A DNA stretch of 64,000 bases from Wukongibacter sp050859025 (GTDB taxonomy: Bacteria; Bacillota; Clostridia; Peptostreptococcales; Caminicellaceae), in assembly GCF_050859025.1 (NCBI RefSeq), contig NZ_CP138200.1, positions 5,890,001-5,954,000 of the forward strand, written 5' to 3'. Under the pieces are notes generated by a model. The model was not told where the DNA came from. It searched no databases and saw nothing but the letters and a program-made list of their open reading frames with translations. Within the stretch, counting starts at the first letter, position 1; each line of letters starts with the position of its first letter. Made by a program: the position numbers and the translations under genes. Shown here piece after piece: positions 48,750 through 57,959 of this stretch.

Positions 48750-50114
48750 TTATCTCATCTCTGACCATTTAGCTTTAGAATTGGAAATTGCTTCTTCCCA
48801 AGTAATTTCATCGGCTAAATATTTTTGTATGTCTGTTCCAACTACTTCCATACCCCAACCCGTTGGATATCCCATAAATACCCACGGTATTGTCTTTCCT
48901 TCTTGTATATATCTCTCAACAGCCATGCCAAGAGAATCCTTTGGCTCTAGCCCATCGTATCCCTTTAAAGGAGGAATGAAGAAGAATTTATTTACAATAT
49001 AATCCTTTCCTGTGTCGGAAGTATAAAGCCAACTTAAGAAATCCTTTGCAGCCGCCTTCTCTAGGTCACTACTATCCTTGTTAACTGACCAATACATTGG
49101 TACACCTACAGGAATTGAATCCTCTTTAGCTCCCTTTATAGGCATTGGAAGAATATCTAAATTCTCTGCAACCTGTGGATCTATATCGTTAACGCCGCCA
49201 AATATCCAGTTACCCTGCTGTATGATTGCAACTCTTTCTATAGCTATCCCTTCATCAACTTGAGTAGAATAATCAACTGAATTTAACTTACCCTTTGAAT
49301 CAGCGCTCGAAGAATAATCTGCTTGTAGATTAATAAGTGCCTTTAATCCATCGGCATACTTAAATTCCACCTTATCTGCTTTAAATGCATCCTGTGAATT
49401 ATCAAATTCTTGTGAAAGGGCTGTATTTAGAGTATGTAACCCAGTTACCCAGGTTTCCTTTGCTGCATATTCAAATACAGCCTCTAAAAGTGGATACTTT
49501 TCCTTTAGTTCACCTGATTTTATTTTCTTATCTAATGTTTTTGCCGCTTCTTCTAGGCTTGCAAAATCGACTATTTTGGAAGCATCAATTCCAGCATCGG
49601 CAAAAATAGCCTTGTTATATATAAATCCATAGCCTTCAATATTGAAGGGTAGTGCATATACTTTTCCGTCTACAGTTGCTCCTGCCAATGCACCATCAAG
49701 GGCTAAATCAACCCAGGGTTGGTCTGATAAGTCTTCTGATTTATCAATCCAATCCTTTATATCCTGAGGTCCACCTACATTATATATATCGGGTTCACTA
49801 CCTGATTGAAACTTGGCTCTAAGTGCTGCACCATAGTCATCACCGCCACCAACTGTCTGAATGTTTATCTTAACATCTGAATTAACCTTTTCATATTCTC
49901 TAGCTGCCGCTTCCAATTCCTTTGCAATTTCAACCTTGAATTGGAATACATCTATCTCTACTGTTTCTTGCTTAGCTTTTTCTGAAGCCTTAGGCGTATC
50001 TGTCGCATTCTTATCTTCTTCATTAGTTGTTTGAGATGTACATCCTGTAAAAATAGTTACAAAAGCAAATACAATTAAAATACCTACCGTTAATAATTTT
50101 TTTGACTTCTTCAC
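48750..50114 (-). CDS. Sugar ABC transporter substrate-binding lipoprotein
   Basis: This 454-residue extracellular lipoprotein has a signal peptide with lipobox IFTGC (lipidated Cys25). An acidic linker follows, then a type 1 sugar-binding fold with AAREYEKVNSDVKINIQTVGGGDDYGAALRAKFQSGSEPDIYNV, and VPMYWSVNKDSSDLEKAAAKDFLSWLYTSDTGKDYIV near the end. It should deliver maltose/maltodextrin to the MalF/MalG permeases. The start is GTG with AGAGGGGGA upstream. Context supports alpha-glucan ligands, but the ligand is inferred. Confidence 0.9.
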   Translation of the reverse strand: MKKSKKLLTVGILIVFAFVTIFTGCTSQTTNEEDKNATDTPKASEKAKQETVEIDVFQFKVEIAKELEAAAREYEKVNSDVKINIQTVGGGDDYGAALRAKFQSGSEPDIYNVGGPQDIKDWIDKSEDLSDQPWVDLALDGALAGATVDGKVYALPFNIEGYGFIYNKAIFADAGIDASKIVDFASLEEAAKTLDKKIKSGELKEKYPLLEAVFEYAAKETWVTGLHTLNTALSQEFDNSQDAFKADKVEFKYADGLKALINLQADYSSSADSKGKLNSVDYSTQVDEGIAIERVAIIQQGNWIFGGVNDIDPQVAENLDILPMPIKGAKEDSIPVGVPMYWSVNKDSSDLEKAAAKDFLSWLYTSDTGKDYIVNKFFFIPPLKGYDGLEPKDSLGMAVERYIQEGKTIPWVFMGYPTGWGMEVVGTDIQKYLADEITWEEAISNSKAKWSEMR

Positions 50115-50271
50115 TATAATCCCCCTCTTACACTCATTTTTGAAATCCCGTTTTTAATGGTCATAATTTATTACAATTTAATCTTTCTACCTCACCTCTT
50201 TTCAAAATTGATGTAATATGCTTTTAATATGAATAGAGTCCTGAGAAAACATTTTCATAAGCTTTAAAAAG

Positions 50272-51291
50272 CTATATTAACTTTTTACAAGACTCTCTTT
50301 CTAACAATTCTGTCTTTAGAATAATATGCTCATGATTTTTCTTTCCCTTAATTAAGTCAAATAGAATATCTGCACTTTTTTTACCTAAGCCTTCATCAGG
50401 CTGTTTTATGGTAGAAATCGACGGGTGAAAATACTCAGCATATTCGATACCATCAAAACCAACTATTGAAATATCATCTGGTATTCTTAAGCCCCTTGAC
50501 AGTATCGCCTTTGAGGCTCCTATTGCCATGATATCTGATGTTATGAATACAGCTGTCAAGTCTATATCCTTATCTAATAGCTTATTCATAGCCTTAAATC
50601 CTGATTCAAATGTATATTCACCTATTTCAAAATAACCTTCATCATACTCTATACCATACTTCAATAAGGCCCTTTTATATCCCTCAAATCTCAGCCTTCC
50701 CACGCATCTATCCTCTTGTCCAGTGGCAATAATTCCTATCTTTTTATGTCCAAGTCTACATAGATATTCAACTGCATCAAAGGCTGCCTTTTCATTCTCT
50801 ATGATTACACTGGAAAAAAAAGTTCTATTTGCATCTTCAATAATATCTGTTGACGATAAGACTATTGGAGTATCAAGATCTACTAATTGACTTTCATCTA
50901 AGCTTGTAAAATCTCCACCTAAACAAATAAGTCCTTTTAGCTTCTTCTCCTTTATAAGCTCTACAGCGGCTTCTATGTCATTGGCATTGTCATCATTATA
51001 ATGAAGAATCATAGAGTAACCTTCCTCGTCTATCTTCTCTTCAATAAACTGAATTAACTTTGCAAAAAATGGGTTAAAAATACCCTTTACTAAAACTCCT
51101 ATATTTTTAGAATCTGTTCTCTTTAAATTCCTAGCACTGTTATTGGGGATATAATTGTATTCCTCTATTATTTTCAGTACCTTGTCTCTAGTTTTATCCT
51201 TAACATCGGGATGATTATTGATAACTCTAGATACTGTACTTACTCCAACCCCTGCAATTTTTGCAATATCCTTTATATTCAAATTCTTCAT
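50272..51291 (-). CDS. LacI-family transcriptional regulator of the glucan locus
   Basis: This 339-residue repressor-type protein begins with the DNA-binding domain NIKDIAKIAGVGVSTVSRVINNHPDVKDKTRDKVLKIIEEYNYIPNNSARNLKRT. A periplasmic-binding-like effector domain follows, with IGVLVKGIFNPFFAKLI and ISIVGFDGIEYAEYFHPSISTIKQP. I start at the ATG at 51291 with GGGGGTT upstream; the frame to 51348 lacks a site and crosses the operator. Operators at 51321-51347 (own gene) and 53325-53348 (beta-amylase) suggest it controls this locus, with maltose or a related sugar as likely inducer. Confidence 0.9.
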   Translation of the reverse strand: MKNLNIKDIAKIAGVGVSTVSRVINNHPDVKDKTRDKVLKIIEEYNYIPNNSARNLKRTDSKNIGVLVKGIFNPFFAKLIQFIEEKIDEEGYSMILHYNDDNANDIEAAVELIKEKKLKGLICLGGDFTSLDESQLVDLDTPIVLSSTDIIEDANRTFFSSVIIENEKAAFDAVEYLCRLGHKKIGIIATGQEDRCVGRLRFEGYKRALLKYGIEYDEGYFEIGEYTFESGFKAMNKLLDKDIDLTAVFITSDIMAIGASKAILSRGLRIPDDISIVGFDGIEYAEYFHPSISTIKQPDEGLGKKSADILFDLIKGKKNHEHIILKTELLERESCKKLI

Positions 51292-51320
51292 GGATAACCC
51301 CCATTTTTGATATCGTTTTT

Positions 51321-51347
51321 TTGGAAACGTTACTGGAAACGTTTCCA
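51321..51347. promoter_or_regulatory. Operator upstream of the LacI-family gene
   Basis: TGGAAACGTTTCCA (51334-51347) is a perfect palindrome, and a second half TTGGAAACGTTAC lies at 51321-51333. It sits 14 bases downstream of the -10 box (TAAAAT; ATTTTA on plus at 51361-51366; -35 TTGATA at 51383-51388). A repressor bound here would block its own gene. It also resembles a CcpA cre site. Confidence 0.7.
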
Positions 51348-51511
51348 ATTTTGTAACTTTATTTTACCACAATTTCGCAAATTATCAAGTATTTTTTTAT
51401 TATTGAAAACTCAGTTTGTGAAGCTACTATCTAATAGATAATACGGTATCCATGAGAAATTCTATATTGTGTAAATAAACATAGTATCTTTAAAGCTCAA
51501 ATAGCTGGGAC

Positions 51512-53287
51512 TTATTTATTCCAACTTCCCACATATTCTCCTGTGGTGTCTGCTATTGTATATGTTCTATTACTAATTGCATCCTCCCATGTTACTCCAT
51601 TGGAAGATTTTTTAATAAATTTGAACTCTATAGTTGTATCCTTTGTCAGATTATCAACCGTTACTGTCCAAGACGGATAATTAAAAGGGTTCATTTTAAC
51701 GCCTTGGTTTGGGTCCCAATTTCCAAGAGTTGAACTGCTACCAACTACATATAGATCTTCTCCGTAGGTGGTATATGCTTCATCTACACGGAATATAACA
51801 CTTGCTGATGATACTGGATTATCACTATTACTATTTATTAGATTACGATAATATTGATTTGAATCTCCATGTACAACATCATTCATCCTCAAAATAGTAA
51901 TTCCATTATAGTGATGATTATTTATAGCCTCATTGATATTATTCCAAAACTGCTGAGAATCGTTTCCACCCGACAGAGCATTTTCTCCTTTTACTTCAAC
52001 TCTATTACTGTATGCGGTATCGCCAACCCATCCAACTAATGTTTTTGCTGCCGATGTAGGATCTCCATTGCCATCATTCATTTCTAGGCAGGTAAAGTGA
52101 AGTATGATCTTTCCATCGAATTCCTTTAGCATTTCAATAATTGGTTTGTAACCGTATCCATTTTGTTCACTAAAATCTGCATTGATTAAACCTGCACAAA
52201 TCTCTGCTGTTCTCGGATAATCTGAGCTTTTGATCTGCCAATGTACGCCAGGAATTTTTACACCTATTTTTATATTAGAGAATTGATTGTCAAATGCCTG
52301 CTGCGCATAAGTAATCATATTTCTTCCATGTTCTACTAGTTCTTCATTATACCACTCAATATAATCTCTCCCATACTGAGAATCCAAGTACGCTCTATCT
52401 AAGCTATAGAAAAAGTTTCCACCATCCATTGGAGGTGTTATTTGAGATGCGTCGGTTAAGCTTATACCCCATGCAGAATTTATCCCAGCTAGATTGTTAT
52501 ACTTTTCTAACATAGAATTTCTAAAGTCATCCTGTGCCAAATCAGAATAACTTTGTAGATATCCCTTATTAGGAAATCCACTATATGTATTTCCATCATC
52601 GTGGGCATTATATGATGGATATCTTAATTCACCCGAGCTTCCTGCACTTATATTTAATTCTATAAAATCGTTAGCATACTGGCTATACTGATTCTCAAAA
52701 CTGTTCATAAAATCAATATATTCATTTTTAACTAAATCATCTATCCATAGTGCAAGATACTCTGCAGAAGCATTTCCTAGCTCACTTTTATATTTTAAGT
52801 CATCCCAATCAAGGGTCCTACCCCTGAAGCTTTTTCCATAATATTTGCTCCATACCCAGCCTGGTAGATATGAAGTGTAATCATCGCCTACATTTCCACC
52901 ACATTGATGAAAAGACATTATTGGGACGATTTTCAAGTCTGCGTCTTTAATTTTATTAAATACTTTATCATAATAGCTCCAGTTAAATTGGTTATCTCCG
53001 TTTTTCTCTACGTCACCCCACCATACATCTACACTAACCGAATTTACACCCATATCCTTAGCTAAGGATAAATCATTTTCAAACTGCTCCCAATCATCAA
53101 TGTGCAAGGGTGCCATTACCCCAGCAGTAAATCCCCCTTCATAGGACTGAGCAAATACACCAGTTGGACTTACTCCAATAAACACATTGACCACTACTAA
53201 AAAAGCAAGTACTAAGTGTGCTATCTTATTTCCAATTCTGTACTTCATTTTCTCCTTAGTTCTCTTCTGACCTCGTAATTTGACCAT
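51512..53287 (-). CDS. Secreted beta-amylase (GH14) with starch-binding domain
   Basis: This 591-residue protein has a long basic N-region and signal peptide ending near GVFAQ (about residue 47). The GH14 barrel shows GVNSVSVDVWWGDVEKNG, the hallmark IVPIMSFHQCGGNVGDDYTSYLPGWV, the catalytic-Glu segment ISAGSSGELRYPSYNA and IGVKIPGVHWQIKSSDYPRTAE. The last ~100 residues are a CBM20 starch-binding domain (YVVGSSSTLGNWDPNQGVKMNP). It cuts maltose from the non-reducing ends of starch outside the cell. AAGGAGGT precedes the ATG. A palindromic operator lies in its promoter. Confidence 0.94.
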   Translation of the reverse strand: MVKLRGQKRTKEKMKYRIGNKIAHLVLAFLVVVNVFIGVSPTGVFAQSYEGGFTAGVMAPLHIDDWEQFENDLSLAKDMGVNSVSVDVWWGDVEKNGDNQFNWSYYDKVFNKIKDADLKIVPIMSFHQCGGNVGDDYTSYLPGWVWSKYYGKSFRGRTLDWDDLKYKSELGNASAEYLALWIDDLVKNEYIDFMNSFENQYSQYANDFIELNISAGSSGELRYPSYNAHDDGNTYSGFPNKGYLQSYSDLAQDDFRNSMLEKYNNLAGINSAWGISLTDASQITPPMDGGNFFYSLDRAYLDSQYGRDYIEWYNEELVEHGRNMITYAQQAFDNQFSNIKIGVKIPGVHWQIKSSDYPRTAEICAGLINADFSEQNGYGYKPIIEMLKEFDGKIILHFTCLEMNDGNGDPTSAAKTLVGWVGDTAYSNRVEVKGENALSGGNDSQQFWNNINEAINNHHYNGITILRMNDVVHGDSNQYYRNLINSNSDNPVSSASVIFRVDEAYTTYGEDLYVVGSSSTLGNWDPNQGVKMNPFNYPSWTVTVDNLTKDTTIEFKFIKKSSNGVTWEDAISNRTYTIADTTGEYVGSWNK

Positions 53288-53324
53288 AAAGTTACCTCCT
53301 TAATGTTTTATAATACATTCTACC

Positions 53325-53348
53325 GGTATCGTTACCGGTAACGATACC
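53325..53348. promoter_or_regulatory. Operator in the beta-amylase promoter
   Basis: This is a perfect 24-base palindrome with half GGTATCGTTACC. It begins 15 bases after the -10 box, so a bound repressor would block the start of transcription. Confidence 0.78.
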
Positions 53349-53362
53349 AAATTTATAGATTT

Positions 53363-53391
53363 ATTATACCATATAAGGAAATTTTTTGAAA
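53363..53391 (-). promoter_or_regulatory. Promoter of the beta-amylase gene
   Basis: TTTCAA (53386-53391) and TATAAT (53363-53368) are 17 bases apart. Confidence 0.7.
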
Positions 53392-53434
53392 ATAATAATA
53401 TGTGCAAGTATAAGGGGCTTAGCATAATTACCTC

Positions 53435-53478
53435 AAAAAAATAATAAGACTGGTGAATATAATATTCCCAGCCTTATT
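53435..53478 (-). terminator. Terminator of asnS
   Basis: AATAAGACTGG (53443-53453) and CCAGCCTTATT (53468-53478) pair with one mismatch, with inner GAATA/TATTC. A T-run follows on the minus strand. Confidence 0.8.
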
Positions 53479-53486
53479 GTTATCAT

Positions 53487-54878
53487 TTAAAATTCTGCAG
53501 TTTTTGGAGTTCTTGGGAAAGGTATAACGTCTCTGATGTTTGATATCCCTGTCATATACATAATAGCTCTTTCAAACCCAAGACCATATCCAGCGTGTTT
53601 AACTCCGCCATATTTTCTAAGGTCTAAATACCACCAGTAATCATCCTTGCTAAGATCCATTTCTTCCATTCTCTTCTCAAGTACATCCTGTCTCTCTTCT
53701 CTTTGACTTCCTCCAATAAGTTCTCCAACTCCAGGAACCAATAGGTCCATGGCCGCTACTGTCTTATTGTCATCGTTCATTCTCATATAGAATGCCTTTA
53801 TGTCTTTTGGATAGTCAGTTACAAAGACAGGCTTTTTGTATACTTCTTCTGATATATATCTTTCATGCTCTGTTTGGAGATCACAACCCCAATGTACTGG
53901 GTATTCGAATTCTTTATCAGCCTTTTCTAGCAGCTCAATAGCTTCTGTATAAGTAATTCTTGCAAAGTCAGAATTTACAACGTTGTTTAATCTATCTAAT
54001 AATCCCTTATCAACAAATTTGCTAAAGAACTCAATCTCTTCTGGAGCGTTTTCCATAACATAATTAATCATAAATTTAAGCATATCCTCTGCAAGGTCCA
54101 TATTGTCATTTAAATCAGCAAATGCTATTTCCGGCTCCATCATCCAGAATTCTGAAGCATGTCTTGCAGTATTAGAATTTTCAGCTCTAAAGGTTGGTCC
54201 AAAGGTATATATATTTCTAAATGCAAGGGCATAGGCCTCACCTTGTAATTGTCCACTTACTGTTAGATTTGTCTCCTTACCAAAGAAGTCATTACTAAAG
54301 TCTATCTTTCCTTCTTCAGTCTTTGGCATATTGTAAAAATCAAGGGTTGATACCTTAAACATTTCCCCTGCACCTTCGCAGTCACTTCCTGTGATTATTG
54401 GAGTATGAACATATACAAAGCCTCTTTCGTTAAAAAATTTATGAATTGCATATGCAGTAAGGGAACGTACTCTAAATACAGCAGAAAATGCATTGCTACG
54501 TGGTCTTAAATGGGCAATTGATCTTAGAAACTCAAAGCTATGTCTTTTCTTCTGTAGCGGATAGTTCCTATCGGAATCGGCTTCTAAAGTCACCTTAGCT
54601 GCCTTTATTTCAAATGGCTGCTTTGCGCCTGGTGTAGCAACTAGAGTTCCTTCTATCACAACAGCTGATGCTATTGTAAATTTAGATATTTCCTTAAAAT
54701 TTTCAAGGCTTTCTTCAAAAACCACCTGAACATTCTTAAAGAAGCTCCCGTCATTAAGCTCAATAAAACCAAAGGCCTTTGATGCTCTTAGGGTTCTAAC
54801 CCAACCAGAAACAGTTATAGTTTTATCTATATACTTTTCTGTATTTCTGTAAATATCTTTAACTAATACAGTTTTCAC
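53487..54878 (-). CDS. asnS: Asparaginyl-tRNA synthetase
   Basis: This 463-residue class IIb synthetase has an N-terminal OB-fold anticodon domain (YIDKTITVSGWVRTLRASKAFGFIELNDGSFFKNVQVV). The catalytic core has motif 1/2 sequences HTPIITGSDCEGAGEMFKVSTLDFYN and YTFGPTFRAENSNTARHASEFWMMEPE. The class signature GYGLGFERAIMYMTGISNIRDVIPFPRTP ends it. It charges tRNA-Asn, and a T-box with an AAC specifier upstream supports this over AspS. Two tandem family A repeats lie between the T-box and the start codon. Confidence 0.95.
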   Translation of the reverse strand: MKTVLVKDIYRNTEKYIDKTITVSGWVRTLRASKAFGFIELNDGSFFKNVQVVFEESLENFKEISKFTIASAVVIEGTLVATPGAKQPFEIKAAKVTLEADSDRNYPLQKKRHSFEFLRSIAHLRPRSNAFSAVFRVRSLTAYAIHKFFNERGFVYVHTPIITGSDCEGAGEMFKVSTLDFYNMPKTEEGKIDFSNDFFGKETNLTVSGQLQGEAYALAFRNIYTFGPTFRAENSNTARHASEFWMMEPEIAFADLNDNMDLAEDMLKFMINYVMENAPEEIEFFSKFVDKGLLDRLNNVVNSDFARITYTEAIELLEKADKEFEYPVHWGCDLQTEHERYISEEVYKKPVFVTDYPKDIKAFYMRMNDDNKTVAAMDLLVPGVGELIGGSQREERQDVLEKRMEEMDLSKDDYWWYLDLRKYGGVKHAGYGLGFERAIMYMTGISNIRDVIPFPRTPKTAEF

Positions 54879-54910
54879 TCTTTTTCCTCCTCTTTTATAC
54901 TTGATCTAGA

Positions 54911-55017
54911 TTATAGGGATTCAAGTAGAGACTTTAATTTCTACACGTCCAAAACTCCCAGAAGCACTGAGTATTTGTACATGCATAAATTAAGTTCTAC
55001 TATTTGAACCCTATATA
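54911..55017. repeat. Family A palindromic repeat, tandem copy 1
   Basis: This is the full form with left arm TATAGGGATTCAAGTAGAG, core CCAAAACTCCCAGAAGCACTG and right arm TTCTACTATTTGAACCCTATA. It shares the TATAGGG junction with the next copy. Confidence 0.9.
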
Positions 55018-55118
55018 GGGATTCAAGTAGAGACTTTAATTTCTACATGTCCAAAACTCCCAAAAGCACTGAGTATTTGTACATGCATAAATTAAGTTCT
55101 ACTATTTGAACCCTATAT
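55012..55118. repeat. Family A palindromic repeat, tandem copy 2
   Basis: It is nearly identical to copy 1 (few differences, for example CACGT/CATGT and CCAGAAGC/CCAAAAGC). Both lie inside the asnS leader. Confidence 0.9.
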
Positions 55119-55169
55119 TCATGGAAAGTTTAAAAATATGCAATTGGTTTTGAATTTTCTATGCATTAC

Positions 55170-55497
55170 AAAAAAGTCCCTCATCTCCTAAAACTAGGGA
55201 CGAAAGACTTATTATTCGCGGTACCACCCTTATTGCCATAAATTAGATATAAAGTCTTGTAGTACACAGGATTATATCTATAATACGACCAACTCAAACT
55301 AGCACATAGTTTATGCTATCCAATATTAACGGTTTGGCTCCGTCTAAGCCTACTATTTATATTACAAATTTCGGTTAGAAACTCTGAGATGTTCTTCAAT
55401 ATAGGCTTCGTGCCAGGCTCTCACCATCCCCAACTCGCTTAGGACTACATCCTATATCTACTCTTCTCTTCATAGTCTTTTACTTTTTCTTATCGCT
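55170..55497 (-). promoter_or_regulatory. T-box riboswitch of asnS (specifier AAC)
   Basis: The minus strand carries a Stem I region with GAAGAACATCTCAG, where AAC (complement at 55391-55393) is an Asn codon. The T-box sequence GGGTGGTACCGCG follows (complement at 55217-55229). The terminator GTCCCTAG...GAGGGAC (55176-55201) has a T-run (55170-55175). Uncharged tRNA-Asn should pair with both the specifier and the T-box bulge and prevent termination. Confidence 0.92.
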
Positions 55498-55526
55498 ATT
55501 ATAATATTTTAAAATTAATATGTCAA
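55498..55526 (-). promoter_or_regulatory. Promoter of the asnS T-box leader
   Basis: TTGACA (55521-55526) and TATAAT (55498-55503), both consensus, are separated by 17 bases. Confidence 0.82.
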
Positions 55527-55566
55527 AGTCTTTTCATTATTCTTTGTAAAATATTATTTATCATAC

Positions 55567-55672
55567 ATATAGAGTTTATATAACAGAGCTAAATTTATGA
55601 ATATCAAAATACTCGATATTTTTAAAAGTTTTTAATGTGTATAAATTAATAATTCTATTTGAAGCTCTATAC
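55567..55672. repeat. Degenerate family A repeat
   Basis: TATAGAGTTTATATAACAG at the left and TTCTATTTGAAGCTCTATA at the right retain the palindromic layout, with ACTCGATATTTTTAAAAG as a decayed core. Confidence 0.55.
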
Positions 55673-55716
55673 AATTATATAATTTCCAAAGCAATAAATC
55701 AAAATATTTCTCTGAT

Positions 55717-57036
55717 TTACATTACAAAGGCATTATATATAGCTCTTATGGCTTTTTCAAGATCCTTATCTTCGATTCCAGTGATTATATTCATTTCACT
55801 TGATCCTTGGTCTATCATACGAATATTTATTCCTGCCTCTCCTAATGCTGTAAAAAGCTTAGCAGCTATACCTGGTGTATATACCATATTCTTTCCAACC
55901 GTTGCTACTAAAGCCATATTAGTATGGACATTTATAGTGTCAGGGTTACATTTATTATTTATTTCCTCAATAATTATATTAAGCTTATTTTCTAGCTGTG
56001 AGTTGGCAATTACTATGGAAACTGTATCTATTCCCGAAGGTATATGTTCAATCGTAATATTGTTCATCTCAAGAACTGAAAGAATTTTTCTAATAAATCC
56101 GACCTCTGAGTTCATATGATTTTTGTGTATTGCTATAACAGTAAAATCCTTCTTTCCTGCTATTCCAGTTACAATATTATCTCCTTCTTTAAGCCTAATA
56201 TCATCTGTAATTATTGTCCCTGGATTGTCTGGTTCATTAGTATTTCTAATGTTTATTGGTATACCTACTTCACGTACAGGAAAGATAGCCTCCTCATGAA
56301 GCACAGAGGCTCCCATGTATGATAATTCTCTTAACTCGCTATATGTTATTCTTTCTATTGGTTTAGGATCATCTACAATACGTGGATCGGACATAAGGAA
56401 TCCAGATACGTCAGTCCAATTTTCATAAATCTGTGCTTTAGCAACCCTAGCCAATATGGCCCCTGTGATATCTGAACCACCTCTAGAAAAAATCTTTACC
56501 TTACCATCGGTATTGCATCCATAAAATCCTGGTATTACTGCTCTATGATTCTCAGATAATTTTTTTGATAGTATCTCCTGAGTTCTATCCCAATCTATAG
56601 ATCCATTATTATTGAAGAATATAATTTCCTTAGCATCTATAAACTCATAATTTAAAAATTTAGCCATTATTAAACCATTTAAATACTCACCTCTACTGGC
56701 CAAGTAGTCAATCGAAACATTCTTGGTTATCCTTGATTTTACTTCATCTAGATACGGCTGGATATCCAAGTCGATTTTAAGTTCCCTAACTATTTCTAGA
56801 TAACGCTCAGATATAATATCGAATACTTGGTCAAAGGGTACAGAATACTTTATATGGGCATGACATAGATAAAGTAAATCAGTTACCTTATTGTCATCAC
56901 TATGACGCTTTCCAGGTGCAGACACAACAACATATCTACGATTTTTATCAGCTTCAACGATTGCCTTTACCTTACGAAATTGATTAGCATCTGCTACGGA
57001 TGTTCCTCCAAATTTTACCACCTTTATATTTCCCAT
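55717..57036 (-). CDS. Aspartate kinase, second isozyme
   Basis: This 439-residue kinase resembles the B. subtilis YclM/aspartokinase III branch. KFGGTSVADANQFRKV opens the kinase domain, RYVVVSAPGKRHSDDNKVTDLLY is typical of this branch, and SRGGSDITGAILARVAKA follows. SDPRIVDDPKPIERITYSELRELSYMGASVLHEEAIFPV precedes two ACT domains. TTTAGGAGGAG precedes the ATG. It has no riboswitch leader like that of the other aspartokinase at 1325-2530, so the two probably answer to different end products (such isozymes often respond to threonine and/or lysine). Confidence 0.92.
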   Translation of the reverse strand: MGNIKVVKFGGTSVADANQFRKVKAIVEADKNRRYVVVSAPGKRHSDDNKVTDLLYLCHAHIKYSVPFDQVFDIISERYLEIVRELKIDLDIQPYLDEVKSRITKNVSIDYLASRGEYLNGLIMAKFLNYEFIDAKEIIFFNNNGSIDWDRTQEILSKKLSENHRAVIPGFYGCNTDGKVKIFSRGGSDITGAILARVAKAQIYENWTDVSGFLMSDPRIVDDPKPIERITYSELRELSYMGASVLHEEAIFPVREVGIPINIRNTNEPDNPGTIITDDIRLKEGDNIVTGIAGKKDFTVIAIHKNHMNSEVGFIRKILSVLEMNNITIEHIPSGIDTVSIVIANSQLENKLNIIIEEINNKCNPDTINVHTNMALVATVGKNMVYTPGIAAKLFTALGEAGINIRMIDQGSSEMNIITGIEDKDLEKAIRAIYNAFVM

Positions 57037-57170
57037 GCTTCTCCTCCTAAAGCTTTAGTTTATATTATTATATTTAAATTTTTAACAATATTCATTGCTT
57101 AAAGTGCTTAAAATATTGCGGAAACTGCTTTGGTATATAAATACAAAATTTAAAGTCTTTTATAAATATA
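57037..57170. other. Noncoding gap with a family C-like fragment
   Basis: AAAGTCTTTTATAAATATAA at 57151-57170 repeats the first 18 bases of family C and stops there. Confidence 0.4.
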
Positions 57171-57202
57171 AAAAAAGCAAGAATAGTGAAATTATTCTTG
57201 CT
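57171..57202 (-). terminator. Terminator of the carA-carB-pyrE operon
   Basis: AGCAAGAATA (57176-57185) pairs with TATTCTTGCT (57193-57202). The minus strand continues with seven T. Confidence 0.85.
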
Positions 57203-57297
57203 CTTTATTATACTAGATTCAATTTTCACTTCCAACCACTAATCCCCATAAAAGAATTTTTTTACGGAAAAATTTAATAATTATGCAATATTCCTTA

Positions 57298-57930
57298 TTA
57301 TTTAGTAAATATATAAGGATCTTTGCTCCATTGCTTTAATATATCTAGCTCTTCTTCCTTTACATATCCCATTTCCATTGCTATAGGCAGTAATACATCA
57401 TAATTTGTCAATGTTCTGTATTCCACAGCTTCTTCACTAAATAGGTCTTCTACTTTTTTGAAGTTGTAGCTAAATATTGCTACTACCCCTATAACATCGG
57501 CGCCTGCTTCTTTAAGGGCCTTTACAGCCTTCATAGAGCTTCCACCAGTTGAAAGTAAATCCTCTACAAGTACTACCTTTTTGCCTTCAAATAATCTACC
57601 TTCGATTTGATTCTGCTTTCCATGTCCCTTAGCTGAGCTTCTAACGTATACCATAGGCAGCTCCATCTTTTGTGATACCCATGCTGCATGGGGAATACCA
57701 GCCGTTGCCGTACCTGCTATAATCCCTGCCTCGGGAAATTCCTTTTCTATTATTTCCTTAAAGCCCTCAGCTACTAGATCCCTTACCTCTGGATAACTCA
57801 TAGTAAGTCTATTATCACAGTATATAGGCGATTTTATACCCGATGCCCATGTAAATAAGTTTGAAGTATCCTTAATGGTAACAGCTTGAATCTGAAGCAG
57901 CTTCTTTGCAATTTCCTTTGACATTTTCAT
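57298..57930 (-). CDS. pyrE: Orotate phosphoribosyltransferase
   Basis: This 210-residue enzyme joins orotate and PRPP to give OMP. The conserved parts are SGIKSPIYCDNRLTMSYPEVRDLV, IIAGTATAGIPHAAWVS, MVYVRSSAKGHGKQNQIEG (catalytic Lys loop) and the PRPP-binding VVLVEDLLSTGGSSMKAV. I chose the ATG at 57930, because GGGGTG lies six bases upstream; in-frame starts at 57939 and 57936 overlap that site. It follows carB by about 30 bases and ends the operon. Confidence 0.94.
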   Translation of the reverse strand: MKMSKEIAKKLLQIQAVTIKDTSNLFTWASGIKSPIYCDNRLTMSYPEVRDLVAEGFKEIIEKEFPEAGIIAGTATAGIPHAAWVSQKMELPMVYVRSSAKGHGKQNQIEGRLFEGKKVVLVEDLLSTGGSSMKAVKALKEAGADVIGVVAIFSYNFKKVEDLFSEEAVEYRTLTNYDVLLPIAMEMGYVKEEELDILKQWSKDPYIFTK

Positions 57931-57959
57931 ATTCATCACCCCATAAAAATTTATATATT

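Noticed and set aside
54911..55118. CRISPR array (two near-identical 107-bp units)
   Set aside because: The units are whole palindromic elements joined end to end, with no unique spacers and no cas genes; the same unit occurs alone elsewhere.
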